From Bernardetia sp963719525 (GTDB lineage: Bacteria; Bacteroidota; Bacteroidia; Cytophagales; Bernardetiaceae): DNA of 64,000 bases. Both the position numbers and the translations under genes were made by a program. The stretch covers positions 868,001 to 932,000 of the forward strand of contig CAVRCG010000004.1 of assembly GCA_963719525.1 (NCBI GenBank), given 5' to 3'. The notes under the pieces are model-generated. The model made no database searches. It was not told the origin of the DNA and saw only the letters and a list, made by a program, of their open reading frames with translations. Every line of letters starts with the position of its first letter. Position 1 is the first letter of the stretch. Positions 17,056 to 27,352 of the stretch are shown piece after piece.

Positions 17056-20000
17056 ATGAAAAATAATTCTATTTCAAAATATATCTACTGCAAAGAAATT
17101 CGATTTCTTTTGTTAGTTGGTTTCTTATCTATTTTAGGCTCAACTCAACTCTTTGCACAAACCTATTATTCTAGAGCTACTGGAGATTGGAACAATCCTA
17201 ACACGTGGAGTACAGTAGCTTGTGGAGGAACGGCTGCTGCAACTATTCCTACTACTACGAGTAATGTTATTATTTGTACTGGAAATACTGTAACATTAAA
17301 TATTGCAGCAACTTGTAATAATCTTACTGTAAATAATACAGGAACTTTGCAAATAACTAATTTTAACTTTACTGTCAATCAAACCACTACTATCAATACA
17401 GGAGGAATGATTGATGATAATGATCAAGGAGGAAGTAACACATATGCTACTATTATCAATAATGGAACTTTTACTGCTAATCTTGCAGGAACACATACTA
17501 CCTTTTTTGGAGGTAATATTACTAACGACGGTACATTTTCTCTATTAGGTTCAAGTCAATATGCTTTTACAAGTGATTTAATAATTACCAATAATGGAGG
17601 CAATATGCGATTTAGTTCAAACTCTGCGAGTGGAGGTTGTTCTATTAATGCTGGTACTACTGTTACGATTGCCAATGGAACTTCTACAGGTTTTGTGGCT
17701 CTTTATGCCAATGTAGTTAATCTTAATGGAGCAATTAATAATAACTATAGCAATGGGCGATTGCGATTAAGTAAGTTCAATGGAACAGGAACAGTTACCA
17801 ATTCAGGCTATATTTATTATGAATCTACTAATACTCCTCCTACTGCAAATCTTGTTAATAATTCAGGTTCTACTTTTGATTATGCCTATGATAGCCAAGT
17901 AAAATTAGTTACTTATAGTAATCTCGTGTTTTCTTATTCTAGCTCTTTCGCTAGTGGTTTGATAGGAGATATAACAGTAAACGGAAATTTATCTATTATA
18001 CACCCTAATACTATATTGAATGCCAATACGCACAACATAGATATAAAAGGAAATTGGTCAAATACAGGTACTTTTAATGGAGGCACAGGAACGGTAAGTT
18101 TTACAGGAACAACCAATCAAACCATAGATGGCAGTACCTCTTTCAACAATCTAATTGTTAATAATTCTAATAATGTAACAATAAATAATAGCAATAATGC
18201 AGCTACTTCCAATTTGACACTTACAAATGGAAACGTGATATTAAATAACGCTTCTAATTTAGGTTTCAATACCATTACTGGAGCTAACGCTACAAAATAT
18301 ATTGTTACTAACGGTACAGGGAGTTTGAGAAAAATAACTGCAGCTACAAATGTTGTTTTTCCTGTAGGAAACGCTTCTAATTATCAACCTTTGCGCTTAT
18401 CTACTGCTGCTGCAAGTTCAGACGTTCGTTTTGGAACAGGACTCAATACTCCTGCTGGTGGAGTGGGTTCGTGGTTTGTAAACAATGGAACAACTGCTTC
18501 TAATCTAACAGTATTAAATCCACAAGGAGGAACTCTTTTACCCACCTCTAGAATTAGTGTAAATTCTTCTGGTTGGCTTCCACTAGCAACTACGTTTGCT
18601 TTCTCTGCTTACAGTACCACTTCGCCTTTTGCCTTTGCTACTACTCACGAGTTTTCTGTATTTAGTGTTCCTACCATTAATCTTTCTGTAAGTTCTAATG
18701 CAGGTTCGGAAGCAGCAGCTACTTCTATTACCGTAACAGCAACAGCTTCGACAGCAGTAGTGGGAAATCAAAGTGTAAACTTAGCTATTACAGGAACAGG
18801 AATTACTACAGGAGATTATACATTGAGTAATGCTACAATTACTATTCTTGATGGACAGACTGTAGGAACAGTAACTTTTACAGTTGTAGATGATGCACTG
18901 GTAGAAGGAACAGAAACAGGCTATCTTGACTATCAATACACCTTCACAAGGAGTACTTTTAGGAACAACTACTACACAGAATGTCGTCATTACTGATAAT
19001 GATTCTGAAGCAGAAATCAATCTTCAAGGAAACGCAAATAATATTAGTAGTGGAACTACTACTACAAGTGCAGTAAATAATACAGATTTTGGAAATGTTT
19101 TGGCGTGTGGAGCAAATACAGTTTCTAAAACCTTTGTTATTCAAAATACTGGAACTTCTGTCTTAAATATTACAGGGATTTCTATTGGAGGAACACATGC
19201 TACTGACTTTACATTAGGAACTGTTCCTACAACAGTCGCAGGAAATAGCAATCAAAGTTTTGTTATCACTTTTGATGCTTCTGTAGCTGGAAACAGAACT
19301 GCTACAGTAAGCATAAGTAGTAATGATACTGATGAAAATCCATACACTTTTGCTATCAATGGAAATGGAATTGATAGAGAAATTAATGTTTTAGGAAATT
19401 CGGTTTCTATTACAGATGGAGATACTTCGCCAGATGCGAGTGATAATACAAATTTTGGAAATACAGCTCTTCCTAAAACTATGAGTTATACCATTCAAAA
19501 TACAGGAACAGAGGTACTTACTATTTCTTCAATTACTTCAAGTAACACGGCTGATTTTACCATAACAGGAACAGTTCCTACTTCGGTAGCTGCTGGTGGA
19601 AATGCTACATTTGATGTTACCTTTACCCCTTCTACATTAGGTTTGAAAACAGCGACTATTACCGTAAATAACGATGATTGTGATGAAGCAACTTTTGATT
19701 TTGCAGTACAAGCAACGGTAATAGTTGCTCCAACTCAACCCGTAGGAAATAGAGGACTTTATTTTGATGGCGTTGATGATTATGTGAATATAGGAACATC
19801 TAGTAAGATTAATTTTTCAGGTAGTGATAATTTCACTATCGAAATGTGGATAAAAAGTAATGGTACTGGAGGAATGTTGTTTGACAAAGTCCCTCTTTTT
19901 CCTTCTCTTCCAAATACATTAGGAATATGGACACAAATTGATGCTAGTGGTATTCTTTCATTTCATTTAGGTAAAGAAGGAACAGGATGGGACTTCTTAT

Positions 20001-23000
20001 CTACTACTGATCCTGTTCAAACTAATCGTTGGACACATGTAACATTTGAGAAGCAAGGTAGTACCTCTAGAATTTATATAGATGGAATACTCAAAGCATC
20101 TAGAAATTTGCCAAATTCTTCTACTGCTATAGCTGATGCTTCTCCTGCAAATTTAGGTAGGTTTAGAAGAGAACCTGCTTTTAAGTATTTTGGTGGACAG
20201 ATAGATGAATTTCGTTTATCAAACAATTCTAGATATGGAGGAGCTGCTTTTACTCCACAAGAGAGTTATACAGTTGATCTAAATACTATTTTGTATTATC
20301 CAATGAATGAAGGTACAGGACAAACAGTTGCAGATGCTTCTGCTAATCCATTGATTGCTAGTTTGGGAGAAACTACAGCAGCAGAAACTCCTATAGACCC
20401 TCTTTGGGCATTGCGAGTGAAAAATGTAAATAATACTGGTTCAGAAAGTATTGTAGAAGTGATAACACAATCAAACGCATTAGCTGGTAGAAATTATGTT
20501 GATTTTAGTATTGACAACACAACACCTACTGTTCGTACTATCGCTTTAACTGGTGCATTGAACGTAACTGAACAAGTTCTTATCAATGGATATTCAGCTT
20601 TTGGTAGTGATACAGAATTGCGTATAGACATAAATGGAAATACAAACAATATTTTCAATTTTAATTCTAATAATTCTACTCTACAAGGACTGATTATGCG
20701 AGATGCTGGTTCAGCAGTCAATGTAAATGCTGCAAATAATGGCAATAAAATTTCTAGAAATAGCATTTTTAATAATACTGTTGGTATTAATTTGAATAGT
20801 ACAGGAAATGGAGGTAAAGTTGCTCCTGTAATCACATCTGCTACTATTAGTCTTATTTCAGGAACTTGTGCTACTTGTGTTGATGGAGAAGTGATAGAAT
20901 TATTTAGAGATAATCTTACTACACCCACAGCAAACAAACAGGGAAAAGAGTATTTAGGTACAGCAACAGTTACCTCAAATGCTTGGAGTATGGCAGCACC
21001 GTTTACCATGACACTTAGTTTGGGCGACTTCATAACTGCTACAGCTACCAATATTACTTCCAATAATACGTCTCCCTTTTTCGACGGCTTTTCCTATCGT
21101 AGATATTATCTTAGGGACAATTACACCTACTACCTACTGTACAGGTTCGACAATTACTATTCCTTTCACAACTGGAGGAGCATTTAATACTGGAAATACA
21201 TTTACGGCTCAATTATCAGATGCAAGTGGTAATTTTGGAACACCTACAGCAACGCAAACAGGAACAAGTTCGATTGCTTTAGTCATTCCAAATACAGCAC
21301 CAGCAGGAACAAATTATAGAGTGCGTGTGATTTCTTCAGATCCAGTTATAACTAGTAATTTGTCACCTGTACTTACTATTAGTGTACTTCCTTTGGATAG
21401 AACAATTGTAGCAAATCCTGCTACTATCAATTCAGGAACAAGTAGTGTTATTGAAGTTCCCAATTCAGAAACAGGAGTTTCTTATCAATTACAAGATGTT
21501 ACCAATGGAAATACAGATGTAGGAACAGCTTTAATAGGAGATGGAACAACGCTTTCTTTGCCCACTCAAACCCTTACAGCCACTAATGATTTCAGAGTAG
21601 TTGCTACCAGAACAGGTTGTTCAATTACTCTCAATACAGTAACTGTAATTACCTCTTCTGGTGATGTTCTGTTAGTAGAAACAGGAGTTAATTATCCAAC
21701 TATTCAAGCTGCCGTAAATGATGCTGTAGCAGGAAATACAATCCGTCCTCTGACTGCTAGACCTTATCCTGAAAGCGTAGTAGTAGATAAAAACCTTACC
21801 TTTACTTCTCCTACTCAGCCTATTTTTGATGATTATAGAAGCATAAACATCAATGGTATAACTGTAAGTACAGGAATTAGCCTAGTTATTGATGGCAATA
21901 TGAGCGTGAACAAAGTAGTAGAAATGGAAGGAACAGCACAAATGAGCGTTGTTGGAGGTAGAGATTTTGCCCTTCGTTCAACGATAACCGAAACGGCACT
22001 ACTAATAAATGGTTCTACTACAAACACAATTGTTGGAAACGTAATTATGGAAAGATATATGCCAACTGTTTCTGATTTATCAGGTGGCTATGATGCACAG
22101 GCGTATCATTTGTTCTCTTCTCCATTTTCTAATTCAACTATTTCACAGTTTGGAGATGATATGAGTTTGGTTTTGAATACAGCTTATAATACAGCACCAG
22201 AACCTGCTTTTGTACGTCCTTTCCCTACGTTTTTTCATTATGTAGAAACAAATGGTAGAGCAAACACAAGTGCATATTACAATCCGTTTATTTCAAACTA
22301 TAAAGTTCCTACAGGTACAGGTTTAGAAATTGCTAGAGGCTATCAAGCTAATATTGCCACAACAACAACGGTAGATTTGAATGGTACACTAAACAATGGT
22401 AATATTTCCATTGCAGTAACTAATTCTAGTGGAGATGCAGCCGATGGATATAATCTGGTTGGTAATCCATATCCTTCTCCAATTGATTGGGATTTGATTC
22501 ATGCAGCTTCTTCAAATGTAGAAAGTGCGCTTTATTTGGAAATTCCGACAAGTCAGTACGACGGACGTTTTGCCGAATATGTAGCGGGAACAGGTGTTAT
22601 AAACAATGGAGGTAAAAAAGAAATTGCCTCAATGCAAGGCTTTTTTGTCAGAACAACGGCTGGAGGAACGGTTAATATGAATAATACAGTTCGTCTTGAT
22701 GCAGATGCTCGTTTTTATAAAACTACCGAAACCGAAGACCTAAAAGAAGGCTTAGTAAGAGTAGCTTTACAGGGAAGTAATTCGTTAGACGAAACAACAG
22801 TTTATTTCCAAAACGGTGCAACTTCTAACTTTGATGGAAAGTATGATGCAGCCAAAATCCATAAGTTCAATAGTAAATTATCTACTTTATATTCTTACAA
22901 TGAAGATGCAGAAACAGCAGAATATTTTGCCATTAATGGTTTGGGAAGTTTTGATTCTGATCAGACTTTACCTTTAGCAATGAATATTCTGACAGAAGGC

Positions 23001-23444
23001 GAATATGAAATTACACTTCGTACAATGAAATATTTCCATTCTAAACACGAGCTTTATTTATATGATTCTTTGACAGATTCGCTTCATAATTTGCGTGCAG
23101 AAGGCGATTATAAGTTTGCAGCTACAAAAGGCTACGAAGTAAAACGTTTCGTTCTTTTATTCAAAACAGATGCAAATCAAGACTTCTTTATAGATGAGAA
23201 AGTGGTAGTTTATCCAAATCCAACTCCAGATGAATTTTCATACAGTTTGAAGACAGATAGAGAAGGAGACTATACAATTCGTCTTTTTGATGCAACTGGT
23301 AGAGTACTATTTGAAGAAAGCAAAACAAAAGAAGGTGCATTTTTAGAAGGAACATTAAGTTTAGAAAAACACGCTGCTGGACTTTATTTGCTGCAAGTAT
23401 CTGATGCTCAAAAAACAGTTACAGTACGTGTTGTGAAAGAATAA
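17056..23444 (+). pseudogene. Large T9SS type A-sorted surface protein, reading frame broken twice
   Basis: Three frames (17056-18996, 18926-21187, about 21081-23444) belong to one gene; skipping one base at about 18919 and one in the T-run 21077-21081 gives a single 2,128-residue protein. The order is: signal peptide ending LFAQ; a Thr/Asn-rich beta-repeat region; a Calx-beta-like domain crossing the first break (VVDDALVEGTET, then AILTINTPSQG); two choice-of-anchor/HYDIN-like domains with SKTFVIQNTGTSVL; a LamG/concanavalin-like domain starting GLYFDGVDDYVNIG; a parallel-beta-like region; and a C-terminal type A T9SS sorting domain (VVYPNPTPDEF, then AAGLYLLQVSD). It is predicted to be secreted across the outer membrane and anchored to the surface as an adhesin or matrix protein. 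Domain continuity across both breaks suggests sequencing error or recent mutation. Confidence 0.82.
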
Positions 23445-23463
23445 GTGCGTATCCTACTTTTAT

Positions 23464-23494
23464 CCTCAACGACGGTGAAACCTCGTTGACGGTT
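23464..23494. repeat. CAACAACGG-family hairpin repeat, locus 2
   Basis: TCAACGA-c-GGT and ACC-TCGTTGA form a stem with a 3-nt GAA loop (23466-23489), directly after the T9SS cargo gene. It carries the same CCTCGTTGACGGTT string as loci 1 and 3. Confidence 0.6.
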
Positions 23495-23510
23495 AAAAAA
23501 TAAAGCAAAA

Positions 23511-23546
23511 TAACCGTATTGATTAAACTCAATACGGTTAATTTTT
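23511..23546 (+). terminator. Intrinsic terminator after the T9SS cargo gene
   Basis: Perfect 12-bp stem TAACCGTATTGA / TCAATACGGTTA with a 6-nt loop, followed by ATTTTTC. It separates the cargo gene from the exosortase cluster. Confidence 0.85.
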
Positions 23547-23586
23547 CAAAAAACAAAACACAATTTACTTATAAATCAATCAAATT

Positions 23587-23805
23587 ATGTTCAAAAAAAT
23601 TGTATTACTCCTTATCGGATTTTTTATTGTAGATTTTGCAATGGCACAAGGGGGAGGGTTTCCTGTTAATCCAAATGCTATCGGTGCGCCAATAGATGGA
23701 GGGCTTTCCCTTTTACTAGCAGCAGGAGCAACATATGGAGCTAAAAAGGTCTATGACTATAGAAACAAAGACAAGCAAAGTGAAGATGAACAAGAAATGA
23801 AGTAA
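23587..23805 (+). CDS. Small exosortase cargo with PID-CTERM-like sorting signal
   Basis: A 72-residue protein with signal peptide 1-20 (ending DFAMA), a very short linker of Gly, Pro and Asn, the PID tripeptide at 35-37 in APIDGGLS, a hydrophobic helix at about 40-52, then KK and a charged tail. The motif-helix-basic arrangement is that of exosortase recognition signals, and it matches the Bacteroidota PID-CTERM type as I remember it. The exosortase gene begins 148 bp downstream, which makes it the obvious substrate. After signal cleavage only about 14 residues precede the PID motif, so the mature product would be a peptide or a membrane-anchored stub. Function unknown. Confidence 0.7.
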   Translation: MFKKIVLLLIGFFIVDFAMAQGGGFPVNPNAIGAPIDGGLSLLLAAGATYGAKKVYDYRNKDKQSEDEQEMK

Positions 23806-23837
23806 AATAAATCTTTTTTTGTCTTATCTATTTAGCA

Positions 23838-23910
23838 AAAATAGCTATTCAATTTATTTCAAACTTATAAAAAGAGTGAGAAATAGAATGTTGAATGGCT
23901 ATTTTATTTT
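23838..23910 (+). terminator. Long hairpin between cargo and exosortase genes
   Basis: AAAATAGCTATTCAA (23838-23852) pairs with TTGAATGGCTATTTT (23891-23905) with one mismatch and a loop of about 38 nt, followed by ATTTT. Either a terminator or attenuator that lets the small cargo be made in excess of the exosortase, or an mRNA 3'-end stabiliser. Confidence 0.6.
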
Positions 23911-23952
23911 GTATATTTCAATTTTAAAAAACCAGACATTTCAAAAGTAAAT

Positions 23953-24471
23953 ATGAAAAATCCTGTTACATGTTTTGTTATTTTATTTGTAGCTATTTAT
24001 GGAAGTTGGTATTTATTATATGAACTTTATTTAGCTAGAAATACGTCTATTGATAGAATTTTGATAGAAGTAGTAGGTAAAAGCAGTACAGAATTACTGA
24101 CTTGGCTTGGCTTTGATGCTTCTTATCAAGTTTTGCCTCATACGGTTTCTCTTAACTCTTTAGTCTGCGTTTCGGTAGGTGCGCCTTGTAATGGTCTTGC
24201 CCTTTTTGCGCTTTTTGCGTCCTTTATTTTGGCTACACCTGTTTCAATAAAACCAAAATTAGTGTTTATTCCTTTAGGAATTATTGTAATTTTTTTATTG
24301 AACATAATTCGCATTTCAGCTCTTACTCTAAATGTTAAATATTATCCTGAAAGTGTAGAATTTAATCATCATTATTTATTTACTTTCATTGTCTATGGGG
24401 TTACTTTTTGGATTTGGATGATTTGGGTAAACAAATTTATGATTCCTAGTTTAAAGAAACAACAAGACTGA
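23953..24471 (+). CDS. xrtX: Exosortase (XrtX-like archaeosortase/exosortase family protein)
   Basis: A 172-residue multi-pass membrane protein with the full exosortase catalytic set: Cys79 in VGAPCNGLALF, Arg120 in NIIRISA, and His139/His140 in FNHHYLF. Length and these motifs agree with the compact single-domain exosortases of Cytophagales (XrtX type, from memory). Exosortases are transpeptidase-like enzymes that cleave C-terminal sorting signals of exported proteins in the inner membrane. The upstream PID-CTERM-like gene is the likely substrate and the downstream broken gene looks like the partner membrane protein. A T9SS cargo gene precedes the cluster. Confidence 0.85.
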   Translation: MKNPVTCFVILFVAIYGSWYLLYELYLARNTSIDRILIEVVGKSSTELLTWLGFDASYQVLPHTVSLNSLVCVSVGAPCNGLALFALFASFILATPVSIKPKLVFIPLGIIVIFLLNIIRISALTLNVKYYPESVEFNHHYLFTFIVYGVTFWIWMIWVNKFMIPSLKKQQD

Positions 24472-24496
24472 TTTTATAGTAAAACTTCTAACCATT

Positions 24497-24875
24497 TTGC
24501 AAAAAAAAACACCTTATTTTTTACATATTACTGGAATTATCTTGCTATTTTTAGTATGGTTCTTCTTAGGAATGAGTCGGATGAAATTAGCCGAATACAT
24601 CTCTAATACATTTCCAAATATTCCTTTTATATCGGTCACTAGATATGGGAATGATTAGCCTGTTGTTTATTCTGCTCAATGGAATTATTATTTGGGTTTG
24701 TTTTTCTTCTCTTTCTATTCTCAAAAAAACGCTGGCTGTTCATCTCTCAGTTTATGTATTTATTGTTACTTTGACGTTAGCTTACAAATTCTTCGAAACA
24801 CGTTTCTTATTCAATTTATCCGAAAATCTACTTCGTTTCTTCTTTTCTCCTTTGATTCCTCTTTTTTTATATTGA
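24497..24875 (+). pseudogene. Exosortase-associated membrane protein, frameshifted
   Basis: Beginning 26 bp after the exosortase, a frame from TTG 24497 encodes a first membrane helix (GIILLFLVWFFLG) and ends at TAG 24656-24658. The +1 frame from 24645 continues with two more helices (ISLLFILLNGIIIWV and SVYVFIVTLTLAY) to TGA at 24873-24875. Skipping one base near 24634 joins them into about 125 residues with three helices, the size expected of the small membrane protein that accompanies XrtX. A second shift near the C-terminus is possible, since another frame offers FILIFYTIRKLEE to 24907. The start codon is uncertain. Confidence 0.6.
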
Positions 24876-24980
24876 TTTTTTATACAATAAGAAAATTAGA
24901 AGAGTAAAAGCTATGTAGGTATAGAAAAACAATCATTTTCTTTTCCATTCTCTAATTCCTATTCCCTAATTCTAAGAAAT

Positions 24981-26459
24981 TTAATCTTCTTTGTCCAAAT
25001 CTCTTTGGCGTACTTTTCTACCTACCAAAAAGCTCAAACCTAAAATTAAAACAAGTAAAATAGCAATTCCATTGATTCCGTATTTTTCCCACCTTATTTC
25101 ATTTTTACTTCTCAAATTGTTGCTCTCCTCATTAATTCTATCATAAAAAGAACCCAAATCAGCATTTCCAATAGAAGCATTCTTTCTGCTTTCACCAGTT
25201 ACACTTAAGGTTAGGGACGAAACAAGAGTGTCATAATCCCCTTTCTTAGTATTAAAAAAGATATAATTAAAATAATCTTTCATTGGATAAAGACCTGGTT
25301 CGTTTGGAATAATATAATAATTAAAATCCTTCGTTCCATAAACAGCATTATTATTTCTTCGTAACATTTCGGAAATAGTAGGTTCATAAAAATCAAAATT
25401 ACCTGTCTTGGGCAGGTTTGGCTTATCTATAACAGACAAATTTCCTTCTCCTTCTATTCTAAATTGATATTGGACACTTTTTCCAGTCTCAACGTTTGTA
25501 TTCGAAACCTGCTCTTTCAAAATATAATTTCCTACAGGAACTTGGTCTTTTAATGGGTGTGGAGGTAATTCTTTCACTACCATAGAAATAGGGTCACTAT
25601 AATAAGTCTTTATATTTTCTTTCATTTGATTAAAAATACTTTGTGAATTTACGGCTACATCGTATTTTACCATTTTAAAAGGAATAGCAGGAATAGAAAT
25701 CTTTTGAGGACTAAGAGAATAAAAAACAGCTTGATAAACTTTATATTGGCGATATTCTTTCCCTCTTATTTTTACCATTTCTGGAACAGGCTGAATAATA
25801 TTAAAATTTTCCTCCAACGTATTTTTTGGTTTTATTTGCTTTAATATTTCTGCTTTCTGTTCTCCTAACTCATAAAAATTAAGTGTTGCACGATTAGAAA
25901 CGGCTACATAAAATGACATTGTAATAGTAAAACCTTCGCCTACATAAGGGTTTTCTTTATTGGTTGTGATGGCAAAAAAGGCATCATCTTTTACCGATAT
26001 ATATTCTGTATTTTCGGTTTTGCCCCAAAAACTATCAAACGGATTTGTGGTAGTGGATTTGCCTTTTACGTCAATACTTGCGCCTGCATGACGAACCTGC
26101 TCGCCATTGACAGTCATAGTAAAAGGACGCAAAAAATAAGTTCCCTGTCTAGAAGCTCGGTAACGCTGAGTAACGGCTTGCGTTTTGGAAACTTGTCCGT
26201 TTACAAAATTTATTGATTGCGAAGTATATATTTCTGCTTTGTTCATTCCGTTTATTTTAGGAAATTCAGAATATTTTTTCAAATTATCATCTTTTACAGT
26301 AACCGTAACTTCAAAATCTTCGTTCAAACCGATAGTTGTAGTTCCTACTTGTAGAGTTATCTCCTGACAAATACCAGTTGTGGGAATTATAAATTCCATT
26401 ACGAAAACTAGAAAACAGACACTAATAAATCTTAATTTGTTGAAAGCTAATAAGTTCAT
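24981..26459 (-). CDS. batD: BatD family protein
   Basis: A 492-residue exported protein: signal peptide ending GICQE, several Ig-like beta-domains typical of BatD (LQVGTTTIGLNEDFEVTVTV, PFTMTVNGEQVRHAG, SKTQAVTQRYR), and a single C-terminal membrane helix (GIAILLVLILGLSFLVG) with a basic tail. BatD belongs to the Bacteroidota Bat/aerotolerance system (MoxR-BatA-BatB-BatC-BatD-BatE), but none of the other bat genes lies beside this copy, so it is a solitary batD. Its role in envelope stress is inferred from the family. Confidence 0.88.
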   Translation of the reverse strand: MNLLAFNKLRFISVCFLVFVMEFIIPTTGICQEITLQVGTTTIGLNEDFEVTVTVKDDNLKKYSEFPKINGMNKAEIYTSQSINFVNGQVSKTQAVTQRYRASRQGTYFLRPFTMTVNGEQVRHAGASIDVKGKSTTTNPFDSFWGKTENTEYISVKDDAFFAITTNKENPYVGEGFTITMSFYVAVSNRATLNFYELGEQKAEILKQIKPKNTLEENFNIIQPVPEMVKIRGKEYRQYKVYQAVFYSLSPQKISIPAIPFKMVKYDVAVNSQSIFNQMKENIKTYYSDPISMVVKELPPHPLKDQVPVGNYILKEQVSNTNVETGKSVQYQFRIEGEGNLSVIDKPNLPKTGNFDFYEPTISEMLRRNNNAVYGTKDFNYYIIPNEPGLYPMKDYFNYIFFNTKKGDYDTLVSSLTLSVTGESRKNASIGNADLGSFYDRINEESNNLRSKNEIRWEKYGINGIAILLVLILGLSFLVGRKVRQRDLDKED

Positions 26460-26925
26460 AATTATTTTTATTTTTGAATTGAATTTTATCCTACTTTTTC
26501 TAATTAATTTTGTTCTTTAATTAATTTTAGATTATTCTATATTACAAATCTCTCAAAAATACCAAATCTTCTAAAATTATACTTGTTTTTTAAGTAAAAA
26601 AAATGTATTTTTGGTACATATCAAGCTTTATAAAAGGTAATAAATTGTTTTAACATATTTCAATCAATTTTTAACTTGAATTACCACTATTTTCGCAAAC
26701 AGAACTTCCTCTTTTTACGTTTTGATAATGATTATTTAAGTTAATATCTATTTATATATCTATCGAGTAGGAGATGACAAAATTTATTAGTACCCAAATA
26801 ATTATTTAACCAAATATAAGTCCTTTTTTTGTAAAAATGATTTACCCAATTTTTTGCTAAATCAAAATAAAGTTTGATAAACTACACACAAATAATAAAC
26901 ACACTCACTTAAATTTTTTTCGCTT
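26460..26925. other. Intergenic region between batD and a small conserved gene
   Basis: No ORF is supported. The plus-strand promoter at 26583-26613 is the only clear signal; the rest is AT-rich sequence that must also hold the batD promoter on the minus strand. Confidence 0.4.
26583..26613 (+). promoter_or_regulatory. Bacteroidota-type promoter upstream of the 65-aa gene
   Basis: TTG at 26583-26585, 20 bp spacer, TATTTTTG at 26606-26613, a good match to the TTTG/TAnnTTTG pair. The first gene downstream starts at 26926, implying a leader of about 310 nt. Confidence 0.5.
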
Positions 26926-27123
26926 ATGTTAGAGTATCAAAAAATCATCATTCAGAAAGTTAGTTTTTCTAAATCACTTTTTGAAAAAGAATTACGCAAA
27001 ACAATAGCTCTCCTTTCTTCAAATGAAGTTTTCAAACTTCGAAACTGGGCTATCTCCCAATTTGGACAAACGTATTCCGATATTTTACAACGTTGTTTTG
27101 CTACTTCAAGAGTAATGGCTTAA
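26926..27123 (+). CDS. Small conserved hypothetical protein (65 aa)
   Basis: An ATG-started ORF giving MLEYQKIIIQKVSFSKSLFE, then KELRKTIALLSSNEVFKLRNW and a Phe/Tyr-rich end. I recall similar 60-70 residue proteins in other Bacteroidota with the same KVSFDxxLFEKELRKA pattern, so it is likely a real conserved gene. All-helical, no signal peptide, function unknown. It is bounded upstream by a promoter match and downstream by a strong terminator at 27270. Confidence 0.7.
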   Translation: MLEYQKIIIQKVSFSKSLFEKELRKTIALLSSNEVFKLRNWAISQFGQTYSDILQRCFATSRVMA

Positions 27124-27269
27124 TTTGATTTTGCTATCATTTTCTATCATTATTCTAACTCAATTTTTTATATACATTTAGCCAAAAATAATTTGAAACA
27201 CTTTTAGTTTTTAATTTCTGTAAAGTAAAATAGAATAAAATAAGTATAACCTACAAAAAATCATTTTTT

Positions 27270-27310
27270 AACTTTTCTCTATTATTTATAATAGGGAAAA
27301 GTTATTTTTT
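27270..27310 (+). terminator. Intrinsic terminator after the 65-aa gene
   Basis: AACTTTTCTCTATT and AATAGGGAAAAGTT form a stem with a loop of about 6 nt, followed by ATTTTTTT. Convergent with queG. Confidence 0.8.
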
Positions 27311-27311
27311 T

Positions 27312-27347
27312 AACCCTCGTTGACGGTTCAAACCTCAACAACGGTTT
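27312..27347. repeat. CAACAACGG-family hairpin repeat, locus 3
   Basis: GTTGACGGTT and AACCTCAAC (one bulge) with a 2-nt loop, directly between a terminator and the 3' end of queG. Nearly the same string as locus 1. Confidence 0.6.
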
Positions 27348-27352
27348 GTATT

